Positions 11,815-24,010 of a stretch of 64,000 bases of DNA are shown here, one piece after another. The first letter of the stretch is position 1, and each line of letters starts with the position of its first letter. Source of the DNA: Takakia lepidozioides (lineage: Eukaryota > Streptophyta > Takakiopsida > Takakiales > Takakiaceae); contig CM060734.1 in NCBI GenBank assembly GCA_030704615.1, positions 57,678,042 to 57,742,041 on the forward strand. The letters run 5' to 3'. The translations under genes and the position numbers were made by a program. The notes beneath the pieces were generated by a model that searched no databases, was not told the origin of the DNA, and saw nothing but the letters and a program-made list of their open reading frames with translations.

Positions 11815-13385
11815 TGTTGAAGAAGGTGCTCATAGGTCTCCAAAGCCTCAAACACGCGCCCTTGTTGTGCATATCCTGCAGTCATCGCACTCCACGACAC
11901 CACATCTCGTTCAGCCATACTATTGAACACTCCCTTTGCATCCTCAATGCACCCACATTTTGCATACATGTCCACGAGAGTACTGTACAGAATGACATCG
12001 GGTACAATTCCAGCTCTGACAAGTTACCATGGATCTCTTTGCCCTTTTCTGCGCAGGCTTGCACATGCATTGCAAATGCCATCAAACGTGATGTGGTCGG
12101 GCTTCACCCCTTCCGCTATCATTTGATCATAGGTCTCCAAAGCCTCCTTCCCGCGGCCTTGCTGTGCATACCCCAATGTCCAAAATTAAGGACTGAAAGA
12201 TTGTGCACACAATTATCACATTTTACCAGTTCATTTTCATGCACTCCATAATAATATGTGCATCTTGTTGTGATCTAGAGTCTTATACTGCCTTTTCCAT
12301 AGTAAAGTCTTGGACTTTAATCAGCAATCAACAGAAATGCCTCCATAGCTAACTACGCAAACCTGAGTCAAGTTAACTCCAACAATTGTGCAACGGCCCC
12401 TGGCAGCGTGATGTCCTACTACACTTGTGCTCAATGGATTGTAATTGACGTTGATTTAGGTCCAGCTACTGGTTACGGAGACTGTGTTGAACTGGTGGAT
12501 TCATCATATTGTGAATTCGAGTCTAAAATTGCCAGAGTGTATTGTAGATTAGCATTTTATAGTCATTATCGTACTATACAGTCACATTTTCTACCTCCCG
12601 AACTGAACATAAGTGATCTCACTGTGATTATTCACCTCACAAAAATCTCTCATCCCTCACAAAAGTGTTGGTTAACTATCTTGATTATGTCAAAAGAAGA
12701 AAAGCATAGTGTTCCACGACAACACATCTCGTTCAACCATACTGTTGAAAACTCCCTTCGCATCCTCGATGCACCCACATTTTGCTTACATGTCCACCAG
12801 TGTATTGTTCAGAATGATGTCGGGTACAATTCCAGCTCTGATGATGTCACCTTTGCCCTTTTCCAGGGTTGACAGGCTCGCACACGCATTGCATATACAA
12901 ACGAACGTGACCGGGTCTGGCTTTACCCCTTCCCGTATCGTTTGCTCATAGGTCTCCAATGCCTCCATCCCGCATCCATGCTGGGGATTATCTCGCGATC
13001 ATCACACTCCAGGACACGACATTTCGTTCAGCCATATTCTCAAACACTCCATTTGTATCCTCAATACTGCCACATTTGGCATACATGTCCCCGAGGGTAT
13101 TGTCCAGAATGACATCGGGTACAATTCCAAATTTGACAATGGCACCATGTACCTTTTACCCTTTTCCAGGGCTGCCAGGCCCGCTCACGCATTGCAAACA
13201 CAACCCGGTCCGGCTTCACCCCTTCCCATATTATTTGTTCATAGGTCTCCGAAGCCTCTATACCACGCCCCTGATGTGCATATCCTCGCCCTTCCTCCAT
13301 CATTTGCTCAAGAATAGGTCTGAAAGCCTCTATCCCACGCCCCTGTATTGCATATCATGCGATCATGGCGTTCCATGACACAAGT
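11815..13385 (-). pseudogene. Broken PLS-type PPR gene
   Basis: Read on the minus strand from 13385, three successive PPR units are recognisable: ERDVVSW-type L motifs, GYAHQGRGIEA and EALETYEQ..-EGVKPD P motifs, NACASLSTLEKGK, then DMYAKCGCIEDAKGVFNSM. The best-preserved stretch is 11815-12180. Frameshifts and stops interrupt each unit, and about 520 bp (roughly 12185-12700) of non-PPR sequence splits the copy. There is no start region and no E, E+ or DYW end, so it cannot make an editing factor. Confidence 0.75.
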
Positions 13386-13983
13386 TCTCACTGCTTCGGC
13401 TCAATACTAAGAAAACAAAACTGATCGTAGCACGGGAGACAAAAGGAGGATAAGTCCCAGCCCTCTGTTCACGGCTGAACGTGGGCAATCCTAAGGAAAC
13501 TTTTTGAATTTTTGAATTTTTTGCACTTTGTGTCATCCCAATGACACAAGTGCTTTATTAAAGATAGATGGATGAGGTCATCCAATGGATGAACCCATTC
13601 ATGTATATGCCTTAAGATGCCACATGTAGTGATGTCGTCATATTACAGAGCTGTGAAACCTCATGTAGTCATGTAGTCATAAGCTTCTATGGCATATCAT
13701 CAATGTGTAGTAATGGTGTAGTCATTTAGTCATAAGCTTATGTAGCACTTGTTGACGTGTAGTAGTGCATATGACTACTAGTTATATAAACCAAGCCTCT
13801 GTTCTTGGTCAACAATGTTTGACCGCGGCTCCCAGTCATGTAGTAATATGTATGACTTCATTAGATTAAAATATATTAAATTTCGTCCAACAATGGGTTT
13901 CGTCACTCTGTAGTCACATATATAGTCATGGTAACCAAGGTTTATATCACCCGTAGTCATAAAAACGTTAATCTGTACTAGTG

Positions 13984-14979
13984 TTTGATGGTCCGAGAGA
14001 TCATGCCCAATAGGCTGCCTTTAAAGGATATAAGCATGGCCATCTGGGAGCCATCTCACGCCAAGATCGTCCCCCCATGGTGCGCAATGCGAAGCAAGCC
14101 CTGGCTGCTCGATCTTAGAGAGAATCCCGACTGATTTCCCCCAGTTGACAGACAATCTAGAGGCCTCACTATCACAACCCGTTGTAACAGCAAATTAGTG
14201 AAAAGAAAGGATGCAAACCTCTTCAATTACTACGCTAAAAAGATGAAAGGACCCGGGGAGGTCACTTCCAAAAATTTCCAACCGACGTGCAAAACAATAT
14301 AGGGTGCAATTTATTCACAAAAGATAAAAATTAGAAAACATTTAAAAGTAATAAAGGGTACAATAAATTGTGATCATTATAGGGTCTAAAATAATGACTG
14401 ATTTTAATTTTTTTCTTAAAACTAATATAGGGTTGAGATAAATATCTATGAAAAATTCCAAAAATATATACTTGCTCTTAGGGGAAAACTTAATACTTAC
14501 CAAAAAAACTTACGGGTACCTGGCAGCCGCATCATCATGAGATCAAACCTCTATTACGTTCGTTTATTTTTCTTTTGTCCGCCTCATGCACTGAGGTCAC
14601 CCCCCACTGCGTGCGCACACGACCTAAGTTAGTCGTACCAACAACAAGTGGATAGATGTAGATTCAATTATTAGTTCAGTCACTATAACTTTCGATAGAG
14701 CGCAAAATGTTTATACTTTGAATGCAGATGATGCGAATGTTTTAAATAAATTTATTTCAACCAAATAATAAATTCATTTATCTTGTAATTTTTTTCTTTT
14801 ATTGTATTATTAATATAGGGTGCCTAATATTTGTTTGAAACAAAAATTATAATTAAAATAGCATGCCAAAAAATCACCATATTACAAAATTATGTGAAAA
14901 ATACCCAAAGTAAAAGTAATACCCCCCTACAAAATACCCATTTATCTCACGTGCCCTATACAAGTGATAGGGAGTGATT
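13984..14979. other. AT-rich intergenic DNA, nothing recognised
   Basis: AT-rich with many A/T runs. No open frame with a domain was seen. Confidence 0.4.
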
Positions 14980-15240
14980 CCCCCAAGGGAAAGGACTCCA
15001 AGGGCATTAGTCACATTCAAGAGGGAGGTATTATCGATTAGGAGAACCGTGTCATCGACATAAAGAGACGCCTTGATGGAGTGCGGGGAAAGCAGGGATC
15101 TTGGAATGGCCAAGCCTTTAACTGTACCAGCAAGTCTAGTAAAGCTTTTGTGATTCCACATACAAGGAAGAAATGCAAAATATTGAAGCAATTGGTATAG
15201 GAGAAACCCTTTTCCTGCGTAAAGAACCATGGTATTCTGA
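14980..15240 (-). pseudogene. LINE reverse-transcriptase fragment
   Basis: The minus strand translates to GLAIPRSLLSPHSIKASLYV followed by DDTVLLIDNTSLLNV. This contains the catalytic box of non-LTR reverse transcriptases (usually F/Y-A-D-D-T, here YVDDT). Only this box and its immediate neighbours remain. It lies on the same strand as the zf-RVT remnant at 4250-4990 but about 10 kb away, on the other side of the CACTA-like block. It might therefore be a separate insertion or the other half of a split element. Confidence 0.6.
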
Positions 15241-17153
15241 ATTTTATAAGGTATTTTGCCAGCGTGGCAAGGACCTTAGGGGGCGGAAGGTATAGTGCAA
15301 TCTAAAGGACCTAAAAATGAACTAAAGAAAAATATCATGGTTCTTTAGGCATCCACAATGCCATGGCCTTTGGTCATTCATTCAATTGATATCCACAGTG
15401 CCCTAACCTGCGGACATTCATTCAATTGCCTTGCATAAATATGCGAACACTTCAATAGAATGAATAAATTTGATGAGAACTCATAGTAAACATGATATGC
15501 AAATGATGTTTATATACATTTGGACAAATAACCTTTAGATTTTGAAATAGGAAACCTATTTTCCTAAATTTTCAATGACCTCGATAGTGCGACACCATTT
15601 GTCATAATATTGAGAATGTGACACCTCAATATTGCAATAATTTTTCAGTTTCCCCAAGGTATCATAACAATAATGATTTTTATTCTTAAAATTTCATAAT
15701 TTTCTATTATATTGTGGTTTGTGAGATTTTCTTTAGAAAGTGAGTATTGAAAAAAAAAAAAAAAAAAAATCTTTGGATTTATCAGTAAAGATCACAAACA
15801 TGAAAATTTGTTGGAAATTGGCTACATTAAATGCAATTTATCTGAAATGAAAAGTGAGTGTCATTATTTATTTTGATTCAAGATTTTTTGCTACTTTGAG
15901 TACATCATAAAATTGAAAAACAAATAACAAGAAATCATGGTTATCCCTTACATGGACCCAAAGCATCTGAAACGACATTAAAACGATGGCATATTAGGTG
16001 AACATTGATGTTAACCCCTAAATGCCTAGTAAGCTCCTTGAGATATGTCCGCATGTATGCTCAATTCACATCATATACTCATTTCTTCTTCAGTTGGTTT
16101 GTCTCTCTCTAGACAAGGCTGAATGGGGCTGAAGAAGACTCTTGCATCTATCGGGTTCTCGAGAGGATTTGCAGAAATTCCTCCTCAACTTGGAGGCGAT
16201 GCGGGGTGAAATGAAAGAGGAATTTGCAATAGTGGATGGTACGTTGAAGATTCAGGATCTGAATTAATAGGGTTCAAGTCAATGATACATATGTCAATTA
16301 CATCATACAACCATAAAGAATATGTAAATTTTAAAATCAACATATACTATTGTTGTATGAAGTCTTTGAGATTTGTATGAACATGGTTATGGTCGTGATA
16401 TCTTGAACAAAATCTTTTTACATTAATCTATAGATTATTTGAACATATTATTTTGATGTGAAACAATTATATTTATATATATCCCATATAACCAGTGGAC
16501 ACTTTATACCAATATTATAAGTTAGTTACCTCGTCCCAATGAATGCATGAAACTACCAGCAAATTTCCTGGCATCCCTTTATCTTTGTGGCAATGAATGA
16601 ATGGTGGAAATTCTCCACACAAATCTTCATCAAACGTCTAAATTGCCGGCATCCTCAAAATCTTGATTGGATCCCAAGAGACATCATAAGTTCAAAGTTC
16701 AATTCGGTTACACGGTGAAGATATGGGCTATGGAAAGATTAGGTTGCTAGAGAACTAAAACTGAGAAACTATCTATGGAGGCAACACCTGCGCTACAATG
16801 GAGAGAGAGCAAACACGACAATGGTCCATCTTCCCCCCAACGTAACCCACATGTTGTGGTTGGCGTGCCATATGCCTGCATGGTCATGGAGTGAGTGCAA
16901 CATTTTTCCTTGTGTGATCTACTTCTGGCTAGACTTCTGCCATGCGCAGAACTCATGCAAGCAATCTATCTCTCTCTTTCTCTAACAAAGGCTCATTTGT
17001 TGTCCAGAACTCGATGAACATTCACAGTGACAATTGGAATTTCTGAAAGCTTTTATCTGAATATTGTGCACGAAGATTTCTATATAGGATAAAGGAATGG
17101 GGAATGCAGCCTCTATCTTACAGTGATCCCTCATTCTTCAGAGAAGGCCCCCC
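15241..17153. other. Intergenic DNA upstream of the B3 gene
   Basis: Includes a 40-bp direct repeat (15351-15390, 15391-15430; ATCCACA.TGCC start) and a 20-base A-run at 15750-15769. No coding match was seen. Confidence 0.45.
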
Positions 17154-20011
17154 ATGGCCTGCTCAATATGCACTCATAGATGCAACAAACTTCATGGAAA
17201 GACACCACGTTGGCGTCCGAGTTTTGTCAAGAGCGTGACAACTGACTCCGATATGTTCGTGAGTTGGAAGAACAAAGATGGCGAATCCCAGGTAATTTAC
17301 TTTAATTTGCGAGGACATATTGAACTAATAAGGTGGAGAAAGTATATCCATTTTACGTGTACAACATAGGAAATCATACTAGGGAGAAAGTTGAGCACCT
17401 ATTTGAGTGGAAAGTGTCTACCGTTGTTAGCGTCGTGTTTGTAAGGCTTGACTGATTACATAAATAGTCTAGAACACTGTACATGGAGTTCTTCTTGTAG
17501 TCGACACTACAACCATTTCAACCATTGCATTGGATGCCGCAACCCTCTCAGAAAACGGTACTTGAAACCTTGATGGTTGCAGATCTTCAATGTTTAGCAC
17601 TTGTAAGAAATTAGAATCACCGCTTACTGATGGGTTTCTTCCTGGACAACGCATTGGTGTAGAGGTTTCCACACAAAATTTTCCCATCAGTAATGGTCTT
17701 AGTTTCAGATGGCCAGGGTAGCTCGTTATGTCAAAACTCACAAAAGTTGTGATATCACAACAACAATTGATTGTTGATTGCATCTGCCAAAGCAAACCTT
17801 GATTTCATTTATCCAGCATTAGACTTGAAATTTCTCAAAGTGGTGCCTTCGGAAGATCCTCCTTCTTTTATCTTATCTCTCGAGCTATCCCAAACTTAGT
17901 GTGGGCCATTTGTTGCAGTGGATACCCCCCGAGTTTTTGAAGCAGAACAAGGGCAGAATATTACACATCGTGAGTTTGGAAGGACCAAGCTCCCGCGTGT
18001 GGGAAGTGGTGGCTCTAGGTGATTTAAGCTTCAGCACCTCAGGATTGCGAGAATTTGCCTCGGAGCATGGCCTGGAAGCAGGGGACAACGTTGTGTTTAC
18101 TCTCATTGCAGACTCCTACTTCATTGTGCAAATATACAACAAACATGGGTGCGAAAAACAATGCAATGTTGTCATTTCCAGCACTCAACCTTGTCGCCCT
18201 CAAGCACCAAGGTACTTGGTGCTTAGGCAAGTTGGTTACAAAACGATCATAAGAGTGGATAGCAGGAGAGATGCACCAATTCAACTCCCACTCTAAGCTT
18301 AATCTAAATGAAAATGCATGACCTCAGATCACTAATTCTTATTGTGAGGTTGCACAGGTTACAAAAGGAGATAAATATGATGGGAGATGATGATACCAAA
18401 AGGGCCATTGAACAATTCACTGGGCACCTCTCGCACCTTCTAGGTTTGCATTCAAGCTTTTGTTGAAGCTTTAGGGCACTGCATGATCAAGAGCGAAATT
18501 ATGTTGTTTCCCAATTGAGCAGATCCTTCTCAACAGAGACTAACCGTAGACCAAGTCATTATATGCTCACCTCAGTCCTCATCTTCGTTTGCTAAGGCAA
18601 CTACCTGCTTTCACTAGTGTTTGCCTCTTATCTAGAGTTCAAGAAGGAGAATGGAGCTAAGAACGCTGACATGAACCAAGATCCTAGTGAAGTGAGTAGT
18701 TCACGAGTGGGGAAAGAAATCAAGCAAAGACGATACAGTGAAGGTGAAGCTCTAGTGCACACACAACAAGCTATGCACAAAAACGTTTATCACAGGCGCC
18801 ATGTCAGTGCAACTCCACGTGAGATAGGCAGGGCAGCTGCAACTACCAATCCAAGAGCTGCTGTTATAATGAAGGCGTGGATGGTGAATTCATGCTTATT
18901 GCTGGTGAGTTCACCATTCTTGGCACTCCCTTTTGAACTCCTGCCTCTGCACTCTCCTCCTCATCTTAACCCACAGTGATTCTTAGTATGGACAGTGAGA
19001 GACAAGACTCTTGTCCCAGGCCTTCTCCCCCACTCAACAAATACCTCTACTCATTGAGGATGGATAAAGACTTCCACAGGCTTTGTCATATCTGGAATCC
19101 CTTTACAGATATAGATTTGAACCAAGGCACATTGTGGTGGCCGTTTGCTACAGGCGCTACCAAAGGATTTCACCAAGAAACACTTTCCCAAAAAGAGAGT
19201 GGTCATAACCCTCATGGACTGCAACAGGAAGTCATGGCATGTACAATGGCTTGGACACCGCAAGAGTCCATTTTTGAGTGCAGGATGGGGAAAATTTTCT
19301 AATGACCATAGCCTCCAGGTAGGAGACATATGTGAGTTTGAGGTCATTAATACCAGCACATTCACACTCTTGGTGCACATCCAGCAAAAATCTGAAGCAA
19401 GAGAGTCTTTGGCCCCTTTGCTCGAAGTCATCTTGCCACCAACCCCTCAAGACTTGAAAGAAGCACACCCACCTAGGGACATAACTGGCTGCCAACCAAG
19501 TCATGAGGAAACTCATGGGACTGGAAGCGATGCCCATATAGCTGCTGATCAACTCTGCCAACTGTCAAGGAAGAGATCAGCATTGCCATTGGAAGCCTCA
19601 GAAAGCAGTCTTACCCCGCATCTAGATAAGACCAAGAGGAAGCTGATAAGCCACAGTGAAATGATTCATGTCGATGAACCTCAAGGTTGCCAGAAGGAAG
19701 CAATTTTGCTAAATACAGGAACACATGCAAATGTTGGGCTCCTCCAGGGATCCGATCCGGAGGAGAACGGAAATCACATGCAATATTACAAAGTGTCACG
19801 GGTCATAAATCGCAATATACATTCTGTTGAGAAAGAATATCTTGTGGAGCTGGAGCCATTACAACTGAACAGACAGGAAGGCGGGTCCACGGAAGATGGC
19901 AAAGAGCTCTGGTGGGTACCCGTCAGTCATTCCTCTTATGATTTGAGTGCTGCAACATCGATTGACTCTTTTCAGTCATTGTTAGAAAATGGGTTAGTGG
20001 GGCACAGGTAG
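17154..20011 (+). CDS. Two-B3-domain (REM-like) transcription factor
   Basis: Predicted plant-specific DNA-binding protein with two B3 domains, as in the REM family. Proposed exons: 17154-17258, 17919-18211, 18358-18443, 18636-18904, 19154-20011, giving about 536 aa with all frames open. B3 domain 1 combines RWRPSFVKSVTTDSDMF, WIPPEFLKQNKG, WEVV and LEAGDNVVFTLI. B3 domain 2 spans the exon 4/5 junction: NPRAAVIMKAW, then LPKDFTKKHFPKKR, ITLMD, WHVQW, LQVGDICEFEVI. An N-terminal CxxC..C cluster precedes domain 1. The exon 1 donor could be 17258 (GTGAGT, preferred because it restores B3 spacing) or 17291. A perfect donor (CAG|GTAGGT) overlaps the stop at 20009-20011, so another last exon is possible. 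Target genes are unknown. The family is confident; the exact exon model is only fair. Confidence 0.65.
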
Positions 20012-23000
20012 GTTCCAGCCATTACTGAAGGAGATCATGTACATATAAAACTGCATGATATGTTTAGGAAGAGAAATAGCTTATATGATGGTGCAAATAT
20101 CGGTCGCCAACTCTTGACACGTCAATGAAAATGATTGGTACATAGGTTTCAAATTTAGAAGTAGTACTCATCCATGATCAGGCCTGGAATATCCATTAAA
20201 TGTAAGAGCTGGAAACCATTTTTTGATGATGAGTTAGATATTCATTTAGGTTGGAGATGTAGGCTGAGTAACCTTGTTACATAGCTAGAAATTTCTTGTT
20301 GCCATACTCTTGCAGTGGAATCCACACCCCAAGACACAATGTACTCAATGATTTCCCATAACATACATCCAACCTGCGGGGGAAACATGCCATGGTTGGA
20401 TGATAATGTAAGTGTGAAACTGCCGTACTTCTCCCTCAACCAGCGAGGCCCCGTTGCAAGATAAGAGATTGCAGTATGTGACATTAAGAGGCACATAGAA
20501 GTTTTGTGTCTGCCCCCTCAACAATAACTAATGAGTTTCGTTCCAGCTGGGTGTGACAAAGGTAAGTGGAGGCCTTGGAGAAAAAAAGGAAGGGGAACTT
20601 TACTCAGTAGGATATCAAAGGCCAGTGAAATTGAGTTCATTCACTGGTAATGTGCTATTGATACTTTCAGGGGCCAAAAGAAACACTGAGACCTCTTTCT
20701 CTATTGATTGGAGACCAAGGACTGCTCAGAGAACGAGAGACAAAAGAGCTATGTGAGCACAATGTTAAAGAGATAAACAATGTCATAGGAAAGAGAGACA
20801 CTGAGTAGACTTTCCTTGTCATGCCGTCGTAGTCCACCCATACCCACTCTGTACGGGGTGGAGGAGGAGGGAGGGATGCGCCCATGTGATTCATAAATCA
20901 CAAAATGCAAACAGACCACGGGCCCTCACCTCGTTTCCTTCACATCTCATCAAACTTTATCTGTCAGTTGAAGAGCTATAGAATTTTAAAGAGCCACAGG
21001 CATGATATATCCAAAGTCCACTTCACTCTTAAGCATCACAACAACCATACATGTGATTCGATATCTAGTCAAGGGCCTACGACACCAATTTTTCAATCTT
21101 TTGTTGAAATTATTCATGTCACAAGATGTTTAAGTTATGTTCTGATACATCTTTTGACCCTTGGATTAGACAAAAGGCTTCTTTGTAGACTTCAGATCGC
21201 TGAAAATTTTGAAATTTGGGAATCCAAAATACAAACCAGTTTTTGGGGATGATCCAATCATGTGCCTCTTGTAGTTTGTTCCATGAAATTTTGTCTACTT
21301 ATAAACATTAGTATTTAAGAATAGTTTTTGTGATGTTAATTTAAAAACAATCACAATTTTTTTTATATTTGCATGAGATTATTTGTACGTAAATCAAATA
21401 TCGTAGTACCTAATTGGCTTTGGCAGCCTCACTTCGTAAATTTTTGGACACTTCGACACCAAGTAGTTAAAGTAGACAAGGCTAAATACGTTTCCTCTAC
21501 GATGACATTGACACAAGGACCATGGCTAGAAAGGCTAACCTGGAAGCATGAAGACACTCCACATACCTCTCTGAAGAGATCACAAACAACTTGCCCTGTG
21601 CACACACCACTTGAAGCACCAAAATGTAACCCAAACTGAAAACTCATGCATTGGGGAATCAAACCCCAAGTCCATATTGGACTTTTGCCGATGTGGGTGG
21701 CCTATAAAAAGAAAGTAGTTAGAACAAAATATAACACCATATTTGATAATATAAAAAATTACTACGACCAATGCATGGCACCAAAATGTATAGCATACTG
21801 TGACCCAAAATGACTTGTAAAGTGCATAAACAATAAATTGTATCCACAAAAAAATGAAGATAGAGGGATCGAAAGACATACTTGCTCTTAAAAGTAATGC
21901 TCGTTCTCAGACCAAAGTTTGTTCAAAGGAATTATATACCATATGGTCCTTACCATATTCCTTCGAACGAACTTTGATCTAAAAGCGATGAACTCTATCA
22001 TTATTCCAATTAATCTTTGGTTACTTGCCTGCAACAATTACTGTGCCACTGACCGTACCACTGCTTGAACAAAACGACCATAATAGTTTGAATTAGGGCA
22101 AAGCAAGTAGAACAATTCCAATGAACTTGTTGTAAATCTTTCATCTATCTATATTATCAATTAACAATCTAGGCAGCGGCGCATAGAGAAACAATCGATG
22201 ACTCATTATTTGGCATAAAATATGAATGAACATACTTCTCTTTCTCCCCGTATGCGTTGACATTATTGAATAGTATGTGAATGAATTTTTGGCTTCAATG
22301 AAATGTGACGTAGCAGTAACATTTGAAACAACTTTAGTTTAGTGTTGTGTCATTTGAATAAAAATAGAAAACCCTTCAATCTAGCGCCTTATGAACAAAA
22401 GAACCACCAATGTAAATTGAAGTCTATTTATTTTCATTTTTAAATTATATATGTGTTCATCATAGAGTTCCACTTGTGTCCTAAAAGTTTTACAGTTCTA
22501 ATTCATTTGAAATCGTAACAAATGGAGGTTAGATGGATTGCTGAAATTTGATGCATCGTACACAAGATTATATAGGTTGTGCATTATAAAAATACCCTGT
22601 GTATATGGACAATGCACCAAGCTCTTCTCAATTTTCAAATTTGGCAGACATCTTCTCGCTCTTGCCCTACATGGGCCTCTCTTCAGGCTTTGACACTTGT
22701 GGAAGTCGATGTGACCTTTTGTTCAGAGGATTTCACCTTAGCATGGAATCGACTATGTTCAACATCTACTTCGATTTTAATGACTAAAGGGAGGAAAGCT
22801 TAATGGATCTTGTTATGTGCAAATTTTCCTAGAGCTTCTGACTGCAGACATCTGCAATAAGTTAATTCAAGACTTTGATCTCTCTCCGGGGCAAGAGCGG
22901 CCTAGTGCTCTGCTCCATCTTAGACTCAACCATTCTCTTAAACAACTCGCTTTCCTCGTGCTGGCAAATTACCAGCAGATGGTGAAGAGGGGGATGTCAT

Positions 23001-23639
23001 GAACTGGCGCCATCACTGAGCGCGCGACATCAAACTAAAGACAGCTGAAATTCAGATTCTTCCTTTTGTGTTTCTCTCTGCTCTCTCTTTGTTTGTATCT
23101 CTTTGCAATCACCTCTCCAGATCACCTGGTCGTCCTTTGTCTCTCCTGTCACTCTTGCTATTTTCGTCCTTGGTTCCGGGTGGTATCCCTTCAAGGCCTC
23201 AAATAATTATGTTTTCCATGTCCTTTCAATGCAATTCCAAGGCCTTTCCCCCCTTGTTCTCCAATAAATAAATAAATGATTGATGGCAGAATATACTGGA
23301 CCTATGTAGACGATTGAATTGAAATGGTTCTAAGTGTGGGCATTTGTTAGATCCGGCTAGATGACTCAACTGGACACCTTTCTGACACCAATCACTGGAT
23401 TGACCCCAAGGTGGTATGTGCTCATACCACGGGCTACAATTGGGTGTCTGTGTATAAGGCAGGGCCGAGTTGAATTTTTCATAGGGCAAGTGCCCTGCTG
23501 CTGCCCACTAAGTTAGGATTTGGCATGTGCAGTCAGGGAGATCTCATGTAGGACCACGTGACCTGGAATGTCCCCAACATGCTCCCATGCCGTAATAAGC
23601 AAAACGGAGACGGTGGAAGATTCCTTGCCGCCCTAACAT
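20012..23639. other. Intergenic DNA, no clear gene
   Basis: Short open frames on both strands lack recognisable domains. A minus-strand stretch near 20242-20496 is faintly WD-repeat-like (GVDSTARVW) but isolated. Much of 21250-22600 is AT-rich. Confidence 0.4.
21909..21980. repeat. Inverted repeat (hairpin), 24-bp arms
   Basis: The arms 21909-21932 and 21957-21980 pair at 21 of 24 positions around a 24-base loop. A 7-bp perfect inner hairpin (ATATGGT / ACCATAT, 21941-21958) slightly overlaps the right arm. It could be a small MITE or a fold-back transcript. Confidence 0.6.
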
Positions 23640-23715
23640 ATTTGATTGAACCCAGGATCCTCAGTAGTGATGCGGTAAGTAAGCCCTCGGCCACGTAGGC
23701 CCTATCCCTAGAGTA
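23640..23715 (-). mobile_element. tRNA-derived SINE-like promoter region
   Basis: The minus strand contains a Pol III A-box-like TGGCCGAGGGC (23682-23692) and, about 40 bases on, a B-box-like GGGTTCAATC (23644-23653). The rest does not fold into a proper cloverleaf, so this is more likely a SINE head or decayed tRNA-like copy than a tRNA gene. Confidence 0.4.
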
Positions 23716-23776
23716 AGTCAGATTCTGACAGGTGGGCCATCGACTTGCCTAGATTCCTGACCAACTGTTTTCATCC

Positions 23777-24010
23777 ATAATTTTTATTTTATTTTGTAGA
23801 ACAGGCGGTGGCCCTGGATTGTTATGGAGAAGGAGAGGGAAAATAACCTCTACCTTCCAGCTCCTCCCATTTAGCAAGCAGACCGAAGGCAATCAGGGAG
23901 AAGATTATGCAACACCCGAAAAAGTAGCAGGAGTTGAACCCAGAATTATCTGGGTGGCACTCGGTGCACTATCCACCTGAGCTCCCGACCAAAAATAAAA
24001 TAAAAATTAT
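23777..24010 (-). mobile_element. tRNA-promoter element with perfect terminal inverted repeats
   Basis: The ends are a perfect 19-bp inverted repeat: ataatttttattttatttt at 23777-23795 and its reverse complement at 23992-24010. On the minus strand, just inside the right end, lies a tRNA-like head: A-box-like GAGCTCAGGTGG (23973-23984) and B-box GGGTTCAACTCC (23930-23941). Acceptor-stem pairing fails, so it is not a working tRNA gene. A SINE would normally have a tail at one end only, so the inverted AT-rich ends are unusual. Confidence 0.55.

Noticed and set aside
20242-20496. WD-repeat gene fragment (GVDSTARVW)
   Set aside because: Only about ten residues look WD-like and the rest of the frame does not; insufficient to call.
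21580-21879. Hydrophobic 99-codon minus-strand frame as a membrane protein
   Set aside because: The hydrophobicity comes from AT-rich DNA; there is no start context, conserved motif or splice structure.
23930-23990. tRNA gene on the minus strand
   Set aside because: A- and B-box-like motifs are present but the acceptor and anticodon stems do not pair, so a tRNA-derived element is the better reading.
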